64,000 nucleotides of DNA from Knoellia subterranea KCTC 19937 (GTDB lineage Bacteria > Actinomycetota > Actinomycetes > Actinomycetales > Dermatophilaceae): assembly GCF_000768685.1 (NCBI RefSeq), contig NZ_AVPK01000007.1:1-64000 (forward strand). Direction: 5' to 3'. The notes beneath the pieces are model-generated. The model was not told the origin of the DNA and searched no databases. It saw nothing but the letters and a program-made list of their open reading frames with translations. This document shows, piece by piece, positions 8,135 through 15,747 of this stretch. The stretch's first letter is position 1. Each line of letters opens with the position of its first letter. The translations under genes were made by a program, and so were the position numbers.

Positions 8135-9907
8135 TCAGGCGTCCTTGATCTCGCAGAGGACCTGGCCGTTGGTCACCGTCGCGCCGACCTCGGCGGCGAG
8201 GCCGCTGATCGTGCCGGCCTTGTGGGCGGTGATGGGCTGCTCCATCTTCATGGCCTCCAGGACGACGATGAGGTCGCCCTCGGCCACCTCGGCACCGTCC
8301 TCGACGTTGATCTTGACGATCGTGCCCTGCATCGGCGCAGTGAGCGAGTCGCCCGATGCCGCGGCGCCGGCCTTGCTGCCGCCGGAGCGCTTCGGCGCCT
8401 TCTTCTTGGCCGCCGCACCGCCGCCACCACCGAGGGCGATGCCACCCGGCAGGACGACCTCGAGGCGGCGACCGCCGACCTCGACGGTGATGCGCTGGCG
8501 CTCGCCGGCGTCCTCCGCACCCTCGGCTGCCTCGCCCGCGAAGGGAGCGATCTGGTTGTCGAACTCGGTCTCGATCCAACGGGTGTGCACCGTGAAGGGC
8601 GCGTCGCCTTCGGGTGCGAACGCCGGGTCCTCGACGATCGCGCGGTGGAACGGGAGGACCGTCGGCATGCCGTCGACCTCGAGCTCGGCGAGGGCGCGAC
8701 GGCTGCGCTCGAGGGCCTGCTGGCGGGTCGAACCGGTGACGATGAGCTTGGCGATCATCGAGTCGAACGCACCGGCCACGGTGTCGCCCTCGACGATGCC
8801 GGCGTCCCAGCGGACACCGGGACCCTGCGGAACGACCATGCGCGAGACCGTGCCCGGGGCGGGCATGAAGTTGCGGCCGGCGTCCTCACCGTTGATGCGG
8901 AACTCGAAGGAGTGGGCGCGCGGGGTCGGGTCGTCGAAGCCGAGCTCCTCGCCGTTGGCGATGCGGAACTGCTCGCGCACGAGGTCGATTCCGGTGACCT
9001 CCTCGGTCACGGGGTGCTCGACCTGGAGGCGGGTGTTGACCTCGAGGAAGGAGATCGTGCCGTCCTTGGCGACGAGGTACTCACACGTGCCGGCGCCGAC
9101 GTAGCCCGCCTCCTTGAGGATCGCCTTGGACGCGCGGACGAGCTCGGCGTTCTGCTCTTCCGACAGGAAGGGGGCCGGAGCTTCTTCGACCAACTTCTGG
9201 TTGCGGCGCTGGAGCGAGCAGTCGCGGGTCGAGACGACGACGACGTTGCCGTGCTGATCGGCGAGGCACTGGGTCTCGACGTGGCGCGGCTTGTCGAGGA
9301 ACTTCTCGACGAGGCACTCGCCGCGACCGAAGGCCGTGACGGCTTCTCGGACAGCGGATTCGTAGAGCTCCGGGATCTCCTCGAGGGTGTGGGCCACCTT
9401 GAGGCCGCGACCGCCACCGCCGTAGACCGCCTTGATGGCGATCGGCAGGCCGAACTCCTTGGCCAGGGCGACGACCTCGTCGGCGTCCTTGACCGGGTCC
9501 TTGGTGCCGGGGGCGAGCGGGGCGTCGGCCTTGACGGCGATGTGCTTGGCCTTGGCCTTGTCGCCGAGGGCGTCGATGGCTGCGGGGGAGGGGCCGATCC
9601 AGGTGAGCCCGGCGTCGATGACGGCCTGGGCGAACTCGGCATTCTCGGCGAGGAAGCCGTAGCCGGGGTGGACGGCGTCCGCTCCGGCCTCCTTGGCGAC
9701 CGCGATCAACTTGTCCTGGAGGAGGTAGGAGTCCGCCGGGGTCGTGCCACCGAGGGCGTAGGCCTCGTCGGCCACCTTGACGTGCAGGGAGTCACGGTCG
9801 GGCTCGGCGTAGACGGCGACGGAGCCGATGCCGGAGTCCTTGCAGGCTCGGGCGATGCGGACTGCGATTTCGCCACGGTTGGCGATGAGGACTTTGCTGA
9901 TGGCCAT
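8135..9907 (-). CDS. accA3: Acyl-CoA carboxylase alpha chain (biotin carboxylase + BCCP)
   Basis: The 590-residue two-domain subunit carboxylates its own biotin for acetyl-/propionyl-CoA carboxylases. The biotin carboxylase part has [13 protein letters not shown] (4-16), the ATP-grasp glycine loop YGGGGRGLK near 163-171, and the catalytic [12 protein letters not shown] near 287-298. A Lys/Ala/Gly linker (near 490-515) leads to the biotinyl domain, with EAMKME and biotin-accepting Lys554. One alpha chain like this typically serves several carboxyltransferases in actinobacteria; two lie in this window (24737 and 34728). The start ATG has TACAGT 7 nt upstream and no ribosome site, so the message is probably leaderless. 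BirA at 36393 should biotinylate it. Confidence 0.93.
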   Translation of the reverse strand: MAISKVLIANRGEIAVRIARACKDSGIGSVAVYAEPDRDSLHVKVADEAYALGGTTPADSYLLQDKLIAVAKEAGADAVHPGYGFLAENAEFAQAVIDAGLTWIGPSPAAIDALGDKAKAKHIAVKADAPLAPGTKDPVKDADEVVALAKEFGLPIAIKAVYGGGGRGLKVAHTLEEIPELYESAVREAVTAFGRGECLVEKFLDKPRHVETQCLADQHGNVVVVSTRDCSLQRRNQKLVEEAPAPFLSEEQNAELVRASKAILKEAGYVGAGTCEYLVAKDGTISFLEVNTRLQVEHPVTEEVTGIDLVREQFRIANGEELGFDDPTPRAHSFEFRINGEDAGRNFMPAPGTVSRMVVPQGPGVRWDAGIVEGDTVAGAFDSMIAKLIVTGSTRQQALERSRRALAELEVDGMPTVLPFHRAIVEDPAFAPEGDAPFTVHTRWIETEFDNQIAPFAGEAAEGAEDAGERQRITVEVGGRRLEVVLPGGIALGGGGGAAAKKKAPKRSGGSKAGAAASGDSLTAPMQGTIVKINVEDGAEVAEGDLIVVLEAMKMEQPITAHKAGTISGLAAEVGATVTNGQVLCEIKDA

Positions 9908-9914
9908 GCGTCGG

Positions 9915-9920
9915 ACTGTA
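9915..9920 (-). promoter_or_regulatory. Leaderless -10 box TACAGT for accA3
   Basis: On the minus strand TACAGT lies 7 nt before the ATG at 9907, with no Shine-Dalgarno sequence between them. Confidence 0.55.
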
Positions 9921-9991
9921 GTAGGTCGGCAGAGGCGGGCGCTGCCGGTGGTCGCGCGTGGTCGGTCACACTTGCGCGTGGTCGCCGGAGG

Positions 9992-10005
9992 TTACTCGCG
10001 AGTCA
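9992..10005. promoter_or_regulatory. Candidate TetR-type operator TTACTCGCGAGTCA
   Basis: A ten-base perfect palindrome (ACTCGCGAGT, 9994-10003) lies in a near-palindromic TTAC...GTCA frame about 85 bases upstream of accA3, over the marR stop codon. Similar TTAC...AGTA sequences occur upstream of the lipase gene (30444-30479). Such sites are typical of TetR-family lipid regulators; which regulator, if any, is unknown. Confidence 0.3.
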
Positions 10006-10506
10006 CACGCCGAAGGATCGTGCAAGGGCGAGGAGGCCGCGTTCCAGCCCCGTTCGCTCGCTTGTGGAGAGCGTGGAGAGGAGCCGCTCTTCATTGGCCA
10101 TGTGTGCCGTGAAGGCCTCGTCGATGAGGGCGCGACCCGATGGTGTGAGTGCCACGAGTCGCGAGCGTCCGTCGTGTCCGCTGGGCCGGCGTTCGACGTA
10201 CCCGAGGGCGACGAGTCGGTCGACCCGCTTTGTCGCGGCGCCGGAGGTCACGACGGTCTGGTCCGCCAGATCCGACGGCGTGAGCGCGCAGTCCCCGCCC
10301 TGCCGCCGGAGTGTGGCGAGGACGTCGAATTCACCCTCCCCCAGGCCGTACTCCGCATAGACGCGTGTCAGCTCCGTCGTCAGCGCGTTGGCGACGCGGT
10401 GCAGGCGACCGATGACGAGGAACGGCGTGGGGTCGAGGTCGGGGCGCTCCCGACGCCACTGCTCGACGATCTCCTCGGCGCGGTCCCGGGGGGCCTGGTT
10501 GGTCAT
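10003..10506 (-). CDS. MarR-family transcriptional regulator
   Basis: The 167-residue regulator has the winged-helix core of the family: GEFDVLATLRRQGG, then LTPSDLADQTVVTSGAATKRVDRLVALGYVER (recognition helix near 90-105) and the wing GHDGRSRLVALT. Its start at 10506 lies only 31 bases from that of the divergent EamA exporter, with two TTCCNNGGAA palindromes between and over the starts. That layout suggests direct repression of the exporter, and of itself, relieved by a ligand, as is standard for MarR proteins. The inducer is unknown. Confidence 0.88.
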   Translation of the reverse strand: MTNQAPRDRAEEIVEQWRRERPDLDPTPFLVIGRLHRVANALTTELTRVYAEYGLGEGEFDVLATLRRQGGDCALTPSDLADQTVVTSGAATKRVDRLVALGYVERRPSGHDGRSRLVALTPSGRALIDEAFTAHMANEERLLSTLSTSERTGLERGLLALARSFGV

Positions 10507-10516
10507 GGACTGGAAT

Positions 10517-10557
10517 ATACCTTCCAAGGAAACTATTATGTCTTCCGTGGAAGGTAT
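10517..10557. promoter_or_regulatory. Tandem palindromic MarR operator
   Basis: Two TTCCNNGGAA boxes (TTCCAAGGAA at 10522-10531, TTCCGTGGAA at 10543-10552) sit 21 bases apart centre to centre, two helical turns. They are nested in a larger palindrome with outer arms ATACCTTCC and GGAAGGTAT. The second box is inside the first codons of the exporter gene; the first covers its ribosome site. A bound dimer pair would block transcription at the start of the exporter. Confidence 0.65.
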
Positions 10558-11497
10558 CTCGACGCAGAAGAAGCTGGGCGGGCTTGCGCTCGTGGCCGTC
10601 ACCGCGATTGCCCCGGTCGTCTGGGGCTCCACGTATGCCGTGACGCACCTTTTCCTTCCCCCCGACCGCCCGCTCTTCGCGGGTGTCATGCGCATCCTTC
10701 CCGTGGGACTGCTCATGGTGGCCTGGCAGCGCCGACTGCCCCGAGGCTCCTGGTGGTGGCGCTCGGTCGTTCTCGGGACGCTGACGATGGGCCTCTTCGT
10801 CGCCCTGCTCTTCGTGGCCGCGATCCGATTGCCGAGCGGACTCGGCTCGACGATGACGGCCGTGGCGCCCCTCATCACGATGGGCCTCGCGTGGGCGATC
10901 CTGCGCGAGCGCTCCACTCCCGCGACGGTCGTCGCGTCCTTGGTCGGCGCGCTCGGGGTGCTGCTGCTCGTCCTTGAGGGTGGCTACGAGGGCGGCGTCG
11001 ACCCGGTCGGGGTGCTTGCCTCGCTCGGCGCTGTGACCTCGGCCAGTGCCGGCTTCGTCCTGACGAAGCGGTGGACCGTGGACGAGAGCGTCCTCGTGGT
11101 CACGACCTGGCAGCTCGTCGCCGGTGGCCTCGTGCTGCTCCCGTTCATGCTCGTCATCGAAGGCGCGCCGCCCGCGCTGCCCGTGTCGGGATGGATCGCC
11201 CTGGCCTACCTCGGGTTCGTCGGATCCGGCGTCGCCTATGTCGCGTGGTTCACCGGCCTCGCGTCGATGAGTGCAGGAGCCGTCGCCGTCATCGGCCTGC
11301 TCAACCCCGTGGCCGGCACCCTCCTCGGCGTTCTCCTCCTCGGTGAACCGTTCGGCCCGATCCACCTCGTCGGCATGGCCCTCGTCCTCGGCAGCGTCGT
11401 CCTCGCCCAACCCCAGGTGCGCGCAGCGCTGCGCATTCAGCGGAAGGTGAGCACCCGGCATACGGTGGAGGTATGCCCATCAACGACATCGTCCTGA
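10538..11497 (+). CDS. EamA/DMT-family exporter
   Basis: The 319-residue inner-membrane protein has about ten hydrophobic spans in two EamA repeats, with the typical WGSTYAVTHLFLPPDRPLFAG opening near 28 and FVGSGVAYVAWFTGLASMSAGAVA in the second half. Members of this drug/metabolite superfamily export amino acids, metabolites or drugs; the substrate is not predictable. The start ATG at 10538 has AAGGA upstream. The gene is divergent from, and probably controlled by, the adjacent MarR gene. Its last 25 bases overlap the aldo/keto reductase start, and a GTATGCCG octamer occurs near each end (10633, 11456). Confidence 0.85.
   Translation: MSSVEGISTQKKLGGLALVAVTAIAPVVWGSTYAVTHLFLPPDRPLFAGVMRILPVGLLMVAWQRRLPRGSWWWRSVVLGTLTMGLFVALLFVAAIRLPSGLGSTMTAVAPLITMGLAWAILRERSTPATVVASLVGALGVLLLVLEGGYEGGVDPVGVLASLGAVTSASAGFVLTKRWTVDESVLVVTTWQLVAGGLVLLPFMLVIEGAPPALPVSGWIALAYLGFVGSGVAYVAWFTGLASMSAGAVAVIGLLNPVAGTLLGVLLLGEPFGPIHLVGMALVLGSVVLAQPQVRAALRIQRKVSTRHTVEVCPSTTSS
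11461..11466 (+). promoter_or_regulatory. Possible leaderless -10 box TACGGT
   Basis: TACGGT is 6 nt before the ATG at 11473 and shares bases with a reverse GTATGCCG octamer (11456-11463). GGAGG next to the ATG is too close to be an ideal ribosome site, so leaderless start is plausible but unproven. Confidence 0.35.
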
Positions 11498-12309
11498 CGT
11501 CCGGCTCGCACGAGATCGCCATCCCGCAGGTCGGGTTCGGCGTCTGGCAGGTGCCCGACGCCGAGGTCGACGCGGCTGTCCTGTCGGCGCTCGAGACCGG
11601 CTACCGGCACATCGACACGGCCAAGCTCTACAACAACGAGGCTGGCGTCGGTCGCGCGCTCGCCGCGACTGACGTGCCGCGCGAGGACGTCTTCGTCACG
11701 ACCAAGGTCTGGCCGACCGAGTTCGGCGCGCAGGAGACCGTCGACTCGTTCAACGCGTCGATGGACCGGCTGGGTCTCGAGACGCTCGACCTGTTCCTGC
11801 TGCACTGGCCCTTCCCGGCGACGGACCGCTACATCGATGCGTGGGCGGCGCTGAAGTCGTTGCGCGACGCGGGTCGGGTGCGCGCCATCGGTGTCTGCAA
11901 CTTCCACCCGGACCACCTCCAGCGGCTCTTCGACGAGACGGGGGAGTGGCCCTCGATCAACCAGGTCGAGCTGCACCCCTATCTGCAGCAGCACGACGTC
12001 GTCGAGTTCAACGCCGAGCACGGCATTGTCACCGAGTCGTGGAGTCCGCTCGCATCGGGCAAGCAGGTGCTCGAGGACCCGGTCATTGGTGCGATCGCCT
12101 CCCGCCTGGGTGCGACGCCGGCGCAGGTGATCATCGCGTGGCACGTCGCGCGCGGGTTCGTCGTCCTGCCCAAGTCCGTGACGCCGTCGCGCATCGCCGA
12201 GAACCTCGCCGCCGCCGAGCTCACGCTCACCGAGGCCGACCTCGCCGAGATCGCCACGCTCGACCGCGGCTTCCGCACCGGCCCGAACCCCGACGAGTTC
12301 AACGGCTGA
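11473..12309 (+). CDS. Aldo/keto reductase (AKR5-like, 2,5-diketo-D-gluconate reductase type)
   Basis: The 278-residue NADPH-dependent reductase has the full catalytic tetrad: Asp48 and Tyr53 in YRHIDTAKLYNNE, Lys78 in TTKVW and His111 in LLHWP. The cofactor-binding end reads LPKSVTPSRIAENL near 233-246. Length and motifs fit the AKR5 group reducing small ketones and aldehydes such as methylglyoxal or diketogluconate. It overlaps the exporter gene by 25 bases and may be co-transcribed, or start from its own TACGGT box. A large hairpin follows the stop codon. Confidence 0.88.
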   Translation: MPINDIVLTSGSHEIAIPQVGFGVWQVPDAEVDAAVLSALETGYRHIDTAKLYNNEAGVGRALAATDVPREDVFVTTKVWPTEFGAQETVDSFNASMDRLGLETLDLFLLHWPFPATDRYIDAWAALKSLRDAGRVRAIGVCNFHPDHLQRLFDETGEWPSINQVELHPYLQQHDVVEFNAEHGIVTESWSPLASGKQVLEDPVIGAIASRLGATPAQVIIAWHVARGFVVLPKSVTPSRIAENLAAAELTLTEADLAEIATLDRGFRTGPNPDEFNG

Positions 12310-12393
12310 GTGAGTGCGCACTCAGTGTCGGGGATCTGGGTCTACGGTCGAGCCGGAGGCCCCACATCTCCGACACTGAGTCGTCGCTCACTC
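12308..12393. terminator. Long imperfect hairpin between convergent genes
   Basis: CTCAGTGTCGG (12321-12331) pairs with CCGACACTGAG (12370-12380). The stem extends outward via GTGAGTG and CGCTCAC around a mismatched turn. It spans the gap between the reductase and the nuclease-like gene and ends at the stop codon of the latter. Confidence 0.65.
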
Positions 12394-13281
12394 GCTCAGG
12401 AGCCGAGTCAGGCGCTCACGCAGTGCCCGACGGTGCTGGCGTGACACGAGACTGAGCGACGTCATCTCCACGTAGGTGTAGCCCGCATCCTCCAGGCCTG
12501 CCCGTCGCTCCCGCTCGTACTGCCACTGGGAGCGGTTCGTGCGGTGCTGGTCTCCGTCGTACTCACCCACGATCCTGCGCTCGCGCCACAAGAAGTCCGG
12601 CTTCGCGAGCCACCTGCCCTCCGGTGTGAACACGTCCACGTTGAGTTCTGGCTCGGGCAGGCCCCAGGACAGGAAGGCGTGGCGGGCTTTGCTCTCCCAC
12701 GGGGACGCTGCACCCGCTCGGGCCAGGGGCGCGCACCGTCGCAAGGCTGCGGACCCACGCGTGCGCCGGTCCGCCGCCGTGCGGTCGAGGTCCTTGGGGC
12801 GGGCGAGGTCCCGTGCGAGCAGGGCGTCAGCCATCGCCAGCAAGTCGTCCTCCGCAAGCTCGGAGCCGAGGTCGGCCCAGGTCTCGATCGGGTCCGTGAC
12901 CGGGAGGCCATCGACGAACTCGGTGTCGCGGCGCTCGAGCCCACGGTGGCTCTTCACGCCCGCGCGCACGATCAGTGGCGTGCCTTTGGGCCGCATGACG
13001 TGGAGGGGCTCATCGGGCTGCCAGATCCGCGGCGCGGGCAGGTCGAGCAGCCGTGCGGCAGTGAGGTGGGAGAAGGCGAAGGGCTGCGGAAGGACGGCGG
13101 CGAATGCTCGTGCCCTCGACTCAAAGGTGACCTCGTCTGATCGCAGCACGCGCACCCCTGAGGTGGGCACGAGCAGGTCACCCGCACGCAGCCGTTCGGC
13201 GCCGACGTCGGCTGCGGTGGCCTCCACTGTGGTGAAGACCTGCCCCAGGTCGGCGGGGAGAGGCGCTGGTCGTCGGGGCAT
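12388..13281 (-). CDS. PD-(D/E)XK/DUF559-like nuclease-fold protein
   Basis: A 297-residue protein common in actinobacteria. The N-terminal two thirds resemble an AbiEi-like or winged-helix region, with no firm motif. The last about 100 residues carry a Vsr/DUF559-like core: ESKARHAFLSWGLPEPELN, then KPDFLWRERRIVGEYDGDQH, with Asp and Glu-x-Asp placed as in PD-(D/E)XK nucleases, and a final helix of Arg residues. Biochemical activity of this family is not established to my knowledge. It is monocistronic, with hairpins at its 3' end. It has no partner suggesting a restriction or defence system. Confidence 0.65.
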   Translation of the reverse strand: MPRRPAPLPADLGQVFTTVEATAADVGAERLRAGDLLVPTSGVRVLRSDEVTFESRARAFAAVLPQPFAFSHLTAARLLDLPAPRIWQPDEPLHVMRPKGTPLIVRAGVKSHRGLERRDTEFVDGLPVTDPIETWADLGSELAEDDLLAMADALLARDLARPKDLDRTAADRRTRGSAALRRCAPLARAGAASPWESKARHAFLSWGLPEPELNVDVFTPEGRWLAKPDFLWRERRIVGEYDGDQHRTNRSQWQYERERRAGLEDAGYTYVEMTSLSLVSRQHRRALRERLTRLLSE

Positions 13282-13377
13282 GCCGTGAAGCCTTGCCCGG
13301 GACAGACGACGTCGCCATCGCCACCGAGTGATCTGTGGACAAGTCCGAGGGGCCGGCAGCCCTGTGGACGGTCCCCG

Positions 13378-14838
13378 TCAGACGGGGAGGAGGCGGCCCA
13401 CGAACTCGCGGAGTTGGGCGACGTTGCGGCACTCGTGCATGTTGACGATCTCGCTGTAGCGCAGCGCCACCGAGTCACCACTGCCCCACATCCGCGCCGG
13501 CTCCGGGTTGAGCCATGACACGTGCCGAGCCCGACCAGCGATATCGCGGAGCATGTCGAACTGCGGGTCGGTGTGGTTGGACCGGGCGTCGCCGAGGATG
13601 AGGACGGCCGTGCGGTGGCCGATGGCGTCGATGTGGTGCTCGACGACATCGGCGAAGACCGCGCCGTAGTCGCTGTTGCGGTGCCACCGCGTCATCCGTG
13701 ACAGGTCGTCGAAGGCGTGGCTGAGGTCGCTGCCGGGCGGCGCTCCCAGCACGTCCTGGGTGAGGTCGTCGACCCGGTTCACGAACCCGAGGATCCGAAC
13801 CCGTCGGAACTGAGCGGCGAGGGCCTGCACGAGAAGGATCGTGAACCGCGAGAACCCTGCGACCGACGTCGAGAGGTCGCAGAGGATCACGAGGTCGGGT
13901 CGGTGCGGGCTCGCATGCTGAAGAGCAGGACGGATGGGTATGCCGCCCGTGCTGAGTGATCGACGCAGCGTGCGTCGGATGTCGATCGCCCCGCGCGACG
14001 CGCGTCGTCGGCGGGCCGCGAGCCGCGTCGCGAGTTTGCGGGAGAGTGGCTGGATGGCACCCCGGAGCTCGTCGAGCTCCGCCGGCCCGGCGAGGAGGAA
14101 GGGGGTCTGCTCGGACGGTGCGCGGACGGCATACCGGCTGATCCGTTCGGCGCCACGCGCCTCGGCGTTGCGACGACGGGTCTCCGCCTCGACGCGTCGG
14201 CGGAACGCCGTTACCTCGGAGCGGAGCTCGTCGCGGGTGAAGCGCGAAGCGAAGTTGTTGCCGCTGGGTGCGCCCCCGACCCCGGATCCTGCGCCGCCCG
14301 ATCCACCGCTGCCGTCTCCCGAGCCGCCGGGAGCATCGGTGGCGGCGTCCTGCATGCGAGCGAGCGCCGCAGCGATGGCGGTCTGGGGGGCGAGGGTGTC
14401 GAGGGCCTGCTGCGCGGAGAAGGAGCCGGTCGTTGCGGCGTTGGCGAGGGCACCGAGTTCGGCGACGACACGGGCCGCGAGTTCGTCGAGGGCGCGCTCG
14501 TCGCCCGCAGCAAGGGCCCGGGCAAGGTCGTCGCGCAGCTCGGCGGCCCGGCTGCGACGGTCCTGAAGGGTCGCCGGGGGAGCGTCCGCGCTGACCCCCG
14601 CGCGCTCGCCGAGCGCCGCGGGGAACCACACGTCGAAGAGGTCGTCGAACACCTCGCGCTGACCTGCACGGCGCAGGAGGGCCGCGGCGAGTCCCTCGCG
14701 CAGGCGCTCGCGGTCGTCGAGTCCGAGGACATGGGCCACTGATCCGGCGTCGACGACCTCACTCGTGCCGACGACGACGCCGTGGCCGCGCAGGGCTCGG
14801 GCGAAGTGCACGAGTCGGGTGTCGAGGGCGGTGGACAC
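13378..14838 (-). CDS. VWA-domain CoxE-like protein
   Basis: The 486-residue cytoplasmic protein has a long helical N-terminal region, a Gly/Ser-rich hinge (near 170-190), an Arg-rich stretch (near 270-290) and a C-terminal von Willebrand A domain with metal site CDLSTSVAGFS (DxSxS). That order is typical of CoxE-type partners of MoxR AAA ATPases, which remodel or insert metal into client enzymes. It lies 11 bases downstream of a MoxR gene, so the two are a functional pair. No dehydrogenase client is nearby. Confidence 0.85.
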   Translation of the reverse strand: MSTALDTRLVHFARALRGHGVVVGTSEVVDAGSVAHVLGLDDRERLREGLAAALLRRAGQREVFDDLFDVWFPAALGERAGVSADAPPATLQDRRSRAAELRDDLARALAAGDERALDELAARVVAELGALANAATTGSFSAQQALDTLAPQTAIAAALARMQDAATDAPGGSGDGSGGSGGAGSGVGGAPSGNNFASRFTRDELRSEVTAFRRRVEAETRRRNAEARGAERISRYAVRAPSEQTPFLLAGPAELDELRGAIQPLSRKLATRLAARRRRASRGAIDIRRTLRRSLSTGGIPIRPALQHASPHRPDLVILCDLSTSVAGFSRFTILLVQALAAQFRRVRILGFVNRVDDLTQDVLGAPPGSDLSHAFDDLSRMTRWHRNSDYGAVFADVVEHHIDAIGHRTAVLILGDARSNHTDPQFDMLRDIAGRARHVSWLNPEPARMWGSGDSVALRYSEIVNMHECRNVAQLREFVGRLLPV

Positions 14839-14849
14839 GACTGTTCCGG

Positions 14850-15731
14850 TCAGGAGGCCGGGAGGTCGAGGGCGACGGCGGCGCGTTCGATGTCGTCCTG
14901 GTGCTTGAGGAGGACGCCGAGGTTGTCGCGGACGAGTTCGGCGCTGAGGTTGCCGTCCTCCGTTGCACCGAGTGCGATGAGGGTGCGGGCCCAGTCGACC
15001 GTCTCGGCGACGGAGGGGGCCTTGCGCAGGCGGAGTTCGCGCAGGCGGTGGACGAGGCGGACGACCGACTCGACGAGCGCATCGTCGAGACCGGGAGCGC
15101 GCAGCGTGACGATGCGCTGCTCGAGCTCGGCACTCGGGTAGTCGATGTGGAGGAAGAGGCAGCGGCGACGCAGGGCCTCGGAGAGCTCGCGCGTCGCGTT
15201 GGAGGTCAGGACGACGAAGGGCCGGTGCCTCGCCGTGATCGTGCCGAGCTCGGGCACGGTCACCTGGAAGTCGCTGAGGATCTCGAGGAGCAGGCCCTCG
15301 ATCTCGACGTCGGCCTTGTCGAGCTCGTCGATGAGGAGGACGACCGGTTCCTCACTGCGGATGGCGGCGAGGAGCGGGCGGGCGAGCAGGAACTCGTCGC
15401 TGAAGATGTTGTCCCGCAACGCATCCCAGCCATCCGTCTGCTCACGCTCGGCGGTGATGCGGAGGAGCTGCTTGGCGTGGTTCCACTCGTAGAGCGCGCG
15501 CGCCTCATCGACACCCTCGTAGCACTGGAGCCGGATGAGGGTGGCTCCCGTCGCCGCGGCGACCGCCTTGGCGAGTTCGGTCTTGCCGACGCCGGCCGGA
15601 CCCTCGACGAGCAGCGGTTTGCCCAGCTGGTCGGCGAGGAAGGTGGTCGTCGTGATGGCGTCCGAGGCGAGGTAGCCGGTGTCGGCGAGGCGCTCGCGGA
15701 CGTCGTCGATGGAGGCGAAGCGTGTGGTCAC
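14850..15731 (-). CDS. MoxR-family AAA+ ATPase
   Basis: The 293-residue ATPase has Walker A in EGPAGVGKTELAK (43-55), Walker B in VVLLIDELDKAD near 131-142, sensor 1 in VVLTSNATRELSEA and the arginine-finger region RRRCLFLHIDYP. It lacks extra domains, as usual for MoxR chaperones, which work with a VWA protein. It is flanked on the same strand by a secreted VWA protein upstream (gap 16) and a CoxE-like protein downstream (gap 11), giving a three-gene unit. Confidence 0.9.
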   Translation of the reverse strand: MTTRFASIDDVRERLADTGYLASDAITTTTFLADQLGKPLLVEGPAGVGKTELAKAVAAATGATLIRLQCYEGVDEARALYEWNHAKQLLRITAEREQTDGWDALRDNIFSDEFLLARPLLAAIRSEEPVVLLIDELDKADVEIEGLLLEILSDFQVTVPELGTITARHRPFVVLTSNATRELSEALRRRCLFLHIDYPSAELEQRIVTLRAPGLDDALVESVVRLVHRLRELRLRKAPSVAETVDWARTLIALGATEDGNLSAELVRDNLGVLLKHQDDIERAAVALDLPAS

Positions 15732-15747
15732 CTCGTCATCCTGACAC

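Noticed and set aside
12388-13281. Restriction or abortive-infection system
   Set aside because: The nuclease-fold gene has no methylase, antitoxin or partner gene nearby; such singletons are common in actinobacteria.
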